64,000 nt of DNA, taken from positions 806,001-870,000 of the forward strand of contig VXAI01000021.1 of assembly GCA_013399305.1 (NCBI GenBank), in the 5' to 3' direction. Of this stretch, positions 57,890 through 64,000 are shown piece after piece. This stretch comes from Rostratula benghalensis. Lineage: Eukaryota; Chordata; Aves; Charadriiformes; Rostratulidae. The translations under genes were made by a program, and so were the position numbers. Below the pieces are notes generated by a model. The model was not told the DNA's origin, did not search any database, and saw only the letters and a program-made list of their open reading frames with translations. Every line of letters begins with the position of its first letter. Positions within the stretch are counted from its first letter, which is position 1.

Positions 57890-60800
57890 TAGTTACTTAA
57901 AGGATCTTAACTCAGACTCTCATCCAGAATCCATGAGAAATACCAAAGCAGGCCAAAATCGTTGCATTTCTTTGTGGGTGACCAAACTTTGAAAGAAGCA
58001 ATGGACAGAGAAATATGTAGTAAAGGACATTTTGGATGACTTATGGTAGTGGCGTGTTGCTGGCTCACTCTTTACCCCCAGAAAAAAAATTATTGAACAC
58101 TCGATTCCCCTTAATTTTCAACGCTGCTGGCCCTGTGCTTTTCATTTCAATGAGAGCTCTTTTCTTCCTGGATCTGTACATTATCGATGTCTTAATCTGT
58201 GCAAGTGACTACAACATATATATGGAGAGTCACTGCGTCTAGTTTTTGGGTTGTTTTTGTTTTGGGATTATTTCTCTAAAAGAAGTCAAACCTTAGAGAA
58301 TTTCTTCGGTGTCTGAGAATCCTCATCCAAATAATCCTGCCTATCATGAACAAATGTGGGCTAGGAGGCGTGAAGGTAGTGACAGCCTCACCTGGAACAG
58401 CATAAGCTGTAGGAGATGTCAAAAAGGAGATGTAGGAGATGTTCAAAATGCTTTGACCGCTGACATGATCTGATGGGGCACAGTCCTAGCTTAAAAAATA
58501 GCTCCCTCCAAAGCCTTCCTTTTCCCTCCACATTCCATTAAGGCAAAGGTCCAATATCACGGGCAAAGATTCTGAAGCAACGCAACTGATGCAAGAGTAG
58601 AAGTTGTATATATCTTTGCTCCTTTATGATGTACAAGGAAATGTCCTGAAAAATGGGTTTTTCAGACTCTCTGGAGAAGATCACCTTTTGGCTGTCTACT
58701 TGAGCCACACTAAGCACAACAGGGCTTGAGTTCCCAGATGATGTGCCTGGACAACTGAGCAATACAGGTGTCAGGAATCTGAGCTTCCTGGAGGATTTCT
58801 TGGAGTTCTCTCATGGGTACTGGTAATGTCTTCCCACTGTAAGCTGAAGACATAGAGCTATTGCATTTTAATAAATGTCAACTTTTCTGTCAGCTGTCCA
58901 TTAAACCCTGGAGTGTCATGAATTTGTTTGAAGAAGGGTAGATTCTTGGGTGGTGTGAATCCATGTGGTTCCACTGGCTGTCTTGCAATTAAGCTAGATT
59001 TCTGCCAGCTGGGAAGCCAGCCTGAAGAGCTTAAAGGAGCCTTCCTAGAATTCACTCCAAACTCCCCCCATCTTGTGATGACAGATTTCCACTCCCATTT
59101 CCATTCTGCAGATGGCCAACAACTTCTGGGCCAGACAAAACTGGAATTTCTAGGATAGCTCAGATCAGACCTTGACTTGGAGCCAATCTCTCCAGATGTT
59201 TGGGGCTTCAGTTTGGGCCATGCAGTAACAGATCTATATACTGAATCAGGAGAAAGCAGCAATGTTTGAAGTGGTTTCCCATCAGACACCTATTGGGCAT
59301 CTAGCAGGAGACAAGACCACCCTGCCTTGACCATTGACTCTGCTGTTGTAGAACTGGAAAGGTTCCTGACACAGGAGAAGGGACTCTTGATGGAGCAATT
59401 TTTTAATTTCTCCTTTTCTCCTTCACACACACACACTCCCACAGCCCCCCAACCTTTTATTTTTCTTGTTACTGAAGCAGGGAAGGAAAAAAGAAGAAAA
59501 AAGAAATTCCAGAGAGAGCAGGGGACAGGGAGTAAAATTAGCCAAGGAGCTTCCAAAAAATGTGTGGCTTACACTTAGGAGAGCTTGGTTTTGTTTACTC
59601 TTTGTTTTTAATTTCCACTCTTTGCTGTCAGATGAAGCTGCAGGAGAAGGGGGAGCCTGAAGGATGCCGCAGATGTCTGTGCAACTCAAACTCTGTGAAA
59701 GGAACCCTGATAAATGGTTAAGGCAGTGGGATGGATGACACCCAAGGAGGGGTGGGTACAGCACTTCTGATGGCTTTTTGCAGCAGAGTCCTTATTTCCA
59801 GAGAGTTTGACCCTCCTTATGATTTCTAGGAAAGGGGGGCCAAGGAGGAAGGCCAGCCTCTGTTAACCTCTTCAGTGCTGTGTTTCCCCAGTGGTGATTG
59901 TCACCTGCATCACAGGAGAACCTAAAGGCTGAGATTGAGTGGTCTATACTTATCTGTATGTTGTATGAGAAAATTCCTTATTTTGTAGCAGACACAGCAG
60001 AAGTACAAGACATGACAAAGAAAGTGCAAGAACTCTCTCACTTCTGTTAAGCAAAATCCAGCCTGGGTGATTTCTAAGCAATGAATTGACAAACTCTTAA
60101 CATACTAATGATCTCATTGGAGCTGGCTGCATACGTAAAATTAAGCACAAGTGCAATAAATGCTTAGTAAGTGCTTTGCTAGGATGAGTGAGGAATTCTA
60201 ATATCTTAAGAAATAAGCCAACTCTGGGAAGACTTAGGAATAAGCAGCCTGAGTGGGTAAAATTTCTTATTTACTACTACAACAAAGAACTTTTGCATCC
60301 TTTTTGTTTACAGACTGCTTGGTTCCTGGTCTTCATGTAGATTGCTCCCTGGTTTGAAGCCATGTGGTTGTTCCAATGTTCTCGGTCCCGTAAACATCTC
60401 AGAGAACATGGCACACCACTTCATCTGTCTCTCATTAAGTAGAGAATGTGATTATTATTATGCACATAGTTGTCAAACTAATCTGGTGTTTCTAGAATTC
60501 ATCAAGGTCAGGTTGTTTCACCAAGATGCTGTTTACTTCTTGACAGCTGACATGGAGAAAGCTAGGAAATACTAAAAAAAATAATATTAAATATATTGTA
60601 CACAACCAAAGGTGCCAAAATGCAGGCGGAGTGCATGTCAGGGAGTTATTTACAGTGGCTGAAGTTTGAGATCTATTGAGGCTGAAGTTAAAATATCAGC
60701 CGGGATCCCAGCCCAAGCTTGGTCACAAATGGAACACGTCAAAAAGTGCTCAGGAAATGTGTAGAGGCCCTGCTGAGCAAAGCCAGCTCTTCTGCGGCTG

Positions 60801-62520
60801 CTCCTTCCCGCCTGGAGCTCCAGCAGAGAAAGAAAAACTCTGCTAAGAGAACGAGAGCAGCTGAAGGGAACAAGTGTCATTACAGTGCAATGTCCTCTGG
60901 AGAGCCAGGGAGCTGCTAGGCAAGTGCACTCTGGGCAGCTGTGCCCTGGGGAGCTGAGGACCCTCGTAGCAGAGGCAGGGAGGAAATTTGCGGCAGACCT
61001 AATGTCTACGTCCCAGTTACTGTGGGCAGCAAAAGGAGCAGAGTGTGTTAAAATGTGCAGATTTTGCAGCTGGTGTGAATTGGTGATCCTCCACTGATTG
61101 TGATAGTTCCACGGTGGGAGTGACTGGATGAGGACCGAGTTTGTTGGCAGCACCCTAGACCCGGTGGGACCCCTTAAGTACGGGCAGTGCAGGAACAGGG
61201 CTGAGAAGGGTGTGCCAACTTGGTGGTTGTGCCTTTGGCACAGTGGATAGTGAGTGACACACAGAAGTAGTTTTACAAAGGTAGGGAATGGGCATGCACT
61301 GGTGATGTAGCTTATGTAGGTGTCATCACCAAACCCAGGTGGGAGATTCTGTGACTATCACTTGTGTAAGAGCATGAAACCAAGGAATTGTGAGGAGGGA
61401 AGAGCATTTACTTTCCACAAATACACAGACAGACTTGCTGCTCTCCCAGGGCAGGCATACTTTGCCTTCCATTTCTCAGCTCTTTGGTGTGTCTCCTGAG
61501 ACAGGCAGCAGCAACACTGTGTGTTTATCTGCTAATGCTGCCTGGGCTTCTGGTGCTATCCTCCCCACAGATGGATCCATCTTTCCTTCAAAGAAAGGCA
61601 GAGATTGATACAGACCACAGACCAACATTTGTGCTTCATGGTGGAAAGAAGAGTGGGACCTGTCTGTCCTCTGTGATCACAGTTCATCTATGATTGGACC
61701 TTTCCCTTGGAAGTGTTAGGGGGGAGTTGTGTAAAATGCTCTGTGGGCACAGCTGCTCGAGATCACTTCCTTCTGGATCTGGGTAAGTTCCTCCACGGCT
61801 AGCCATGACCAAAGGAGGAATTTGCTAGTCCACTCTGTTACCCAGCACCTGTACAACATCTTTAACTGACCTGAATAAAAAGCAGGAGGTGATCAGTTCA
61901 TCTCACAGACTTAATGGTGAATGCTGATGCCTCTCAACTTGCTACTGTCCTAGATCAAAGCCAGATGCAGGTAGCAATATCTCTGAACTGTACCACAGCT
62001 CCTCTGATCCATCTGGTGGCTTTTCTTCCATTGTCCTTCCCTGGACTTGGACAATACTCACTCTGTAGGAGAATTCCCTCCTGGAGATCCTTCCTCATTC
62101 ACATGCATGGTTCCTTCCCGGGAATGTTAGGAGGGAGGCCGTGGAAAGCAATGCTATGTGATCTGGTGTGGAACACCGCAAGCTAAATGAAGCGTTTCTC
62201 CTCCCCGGGGAACACTCACATGCTCTGAACAGCAGCAGCAGCAGTGTGAGGATAACCCCAGTGCGGGCATGGGGCTGACTCATCCCTCCAGAAGAGGCAA
62301 CACTGTTTATTAATCACTGCTCCTTTGAAGTGGAAAAATGGAGAAAACCTCTCATGGCCAGCATTGTGATTAACCATCTAATTGTTCTGCTGGTATGTTT
62401 GCTTAAGGGGTTTCCTTTGCTCTGTGTACATTAAGAAATAGTTTCTCATCCTATCGTTGTTGCACCCAGATGATAGTCATTAGCAATGTACCAGACAGAC
62501 CCATTGTATATGCCTTGTCA
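57890..62520. other. Unique sequence, no gene seen
   Basis: No recognised gene. Simple features include a CA run near 59426-59439, a short AGC run at 62220-62234 and a GGAGATGT-containing local repetition at 58410-58442. Overlapping GC-richer frames at 60.65-61.15 kb on both strands have no family resemblance. Confidence 0.5.
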
Positions 62521-62526
62521 TGACGC

Positions 62527-62544
62527 TTTTTTTTTTTTTTTTTT
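62527..62544. repeat. 18-base T homopolymer
   Basis: Uninterrupted T run followed by CTAAAATAAA. No adjoining transposon body recognised. Confidence 0.9.
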
Positions 62545-62549
62545 CTAAA

Positions 62550-64000
62550 ATAAATCCCTGCGTCCATCTCTGTTGAAGTGACTTTAGTGTTGGAGGGACA
62601 ATTGCAGCTCTTCAGAGTAAAGCCTTCTGTTTTTTCTCAAAACATGCAGGGAGTCTCTTAATGGAATGGAACTGATTCCTTGTGCCTGCCGACAGAGATC
62701 CTTCAGTCATCTTTTCTGTCATGGGAGATGTTCCCACAAGTGATGGAGAGGCCTCAACATCATTTTTTGAGAGAAGACTCATCAAACTGGGCTGAGAGCA
62801 CTGCCTGGGTATTTAGCTCCAGCTGAAATGCTGAATCACATGTCCCACCAGCTCTGAGCACGCATGTCCCAGATATGGCTGATGTGGAGCACAGGATTTT
62901 GGAGGGAGCTGGCACACCTAGCTGTGGGACTGTCTCCTCTTCAGTGCACACTGGTTTACACAAGGGCTTAAACTTGGTTGATGCCCTGTGCCTCCTAGAC
63001 TTCACGTGTCTTTTCTCAAAATATTAGGCTGGACTTAAGTCTTGGGACGTGGCAGAGGATATATAGGTGAGCTTTATTTTGATCTGCAGTGTGAGTAAGG
63101 AAAAAGACCACTTTGTCTTTGCCTGTCTTGATATCTATGTGACTGTGAATATGGGAAAGCAGGAGTAGTGCATCTCAGCGAGCAAAACATGAAAGAAAAT
63201 GGTGTTAGTGGAGGACAAGTAGTTCTGGAAATTGTTGTCCAATCATTCATTCCAGGCCAGGTCCAGCTAAATGTTCCAGTTCAGGTACAGATCCCATACA
63301 AATACATTTCAGTAATATTTCAAGGCAATTTTTGCTATATCCAACAAACCAAAGGGAGGTTTTGAAATGAGAAGCACCTTAAAGCTGGAGAAGAGTTGTT
63401 CAGTAACGTTGACATTGCTGTTCCCTTTTGTGCCACAGTGCAGATGGTGAGCCTTGCAAAAGCACACATTCCCTGAATCCTGCTCCCATGGAAGTCCACG
63501 CAAGTGTTAGTGTGTTTGTCACCGGACCCCACAACACCTCGGATGTTTCCCTATGTTGTGCTCAATGCAGTAGGTACAATTCAGGAGTGTATTTTCAGGC
63601 ACCGGGCAGCTGTGTTGTAACTGAGGTGTAGTGAGTGGCTCCTGCTCGGTTTGGCGCTGCAAGGCTGTGGACTGCAGCTAGAGGGGGTGAGCAGGCAGAA
63701 GATACTTTTAGCTAAAATTTTGCATATGAAATTTTCGTCTTGCCCCTCTCCTCCTTTCCCTGATTTCCGTGGCACCTGCCTTAAATGCAGACATATCTGC
63801 CTCCAGTAGACATCTACATGCATGTGCATTCCCAATATACGTGCGGGTGTATGGGCTCTGTGTATATATATATAAACATGGGCGAGTGTCTATGCATGCA
63901 CAGAGTATCTGACGGTTATCAGGAGCTGCTGTGATTTGTGGTGAGATGTAATGTGAGGTCTCAACTGGTGGCTGAGGTTGGAGTGCATGAAGTGCTGTGC
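62550..64000. other. Unique sequence, no gene seen
   Basis: No gene or repeat recognised except a short TATATATATATA run at about 63863-63873. Confidence 0.55.

Noticed and set aside
62527..62544. T homopolymer as the reverse-strand tail of a retroposon
   Set aside because: No SINE, LINE or retrocopy body could be read on the adjoining minus strand.
1..64000. CRISPR arrays, bacterial operons, tRNA/rRNA genes, known miRNA seeds
   Set aside because: No regularly spaced repeats, no tRNA A/B-box cloverleaf outside the SINE, and no rRNA or familiar mature miRNA sequence was seen on reading. The window is vertebrate nuclear DNA.

Overview
The window looks like a 64 kb piece of a bird macrochromosome: a gene-poor intron or intergenic stretch with moderate GC and few CpGs. 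The organism call rests on the repeats. There are CR1 LINE copies with the avian/reptilian 3' end and its ATTCTATGAT-type tail, an endogenous-retrovirus solo LTR of a common avian type, very old amniote repeats (MIR/CORE-SINE copies and diverged CR1/L3-like LINEs) and no abundant young SINE. No tRNA, rRNA, snRNA or known miRNA gene, and no multi-exon protein gene, could be recognised. The longest open frames (about 130-206 codons) start mostly at non-ATG codons, resemble no family I know and behave like chance frames. There is one short sequencing gap of 15 N inside a C-rich tract at 40459-40473.

Layout. 1-12 kb is mostly unique sequence: a splice-donor-like edge at base 60, possible CR1 and MIR fragments, a CpG-rich patch at 5.2 kb and an AT-rich stretch near 8.5-9.1 kb. 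At 11.90-12.05 kb a CpG-dense, splice-flanked, open 153-nt block is the best coding-exon candidate. 13-19 kb holds a CR1 3' end (13.1 kb), a CORE-SINE (14.5 kb), a solo LTR on the minus strand (15.08-15.63 kb) and about 0.95 kb of ancient CR1-like LINE on the minus strand (17.9-18.87 kb). A well-preserved MIR lies at 22.3 kb. A CpG-enriched patch at 23.1-23.5 kb contains an inverted pair of AP-1-like sites. A second ancient CR1 fragment is at 29.6-29.95 kb. 30-42 kb is almost free of recognisable repeats. At 42.13-42.22 kb there is a short imperfect-palindrome MITE-like DNA element, followed by a CpG-rich donor-bearing patch at 42.6 kb. 44.7-46.5 kb contains two neighbouring CR1 insertions on the plus strand, one with the reverse-transcriptase region deleted. 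47-50 kb is rich in purine tracts and small hairpins. 50-64 kb is mainly unique sequence with one MIR, a possible second, a TTTA microsatellite and a CpG-rich ATG context at 55.6 kb.

The recognisable content is therefore fossil transposons embedded in unique, possibly regulatory DNA. I found no evidence of a novel multi-gene system. The most useful follow-up targets are the 11.90-12.05 kb exon candidate, the CpG-enriched patches (5.2, 23.2, 42.6, 55.6 kb) and the deleted CR1. All family assignments were made by eye from remembered consensus features and have not been checked by a database search.
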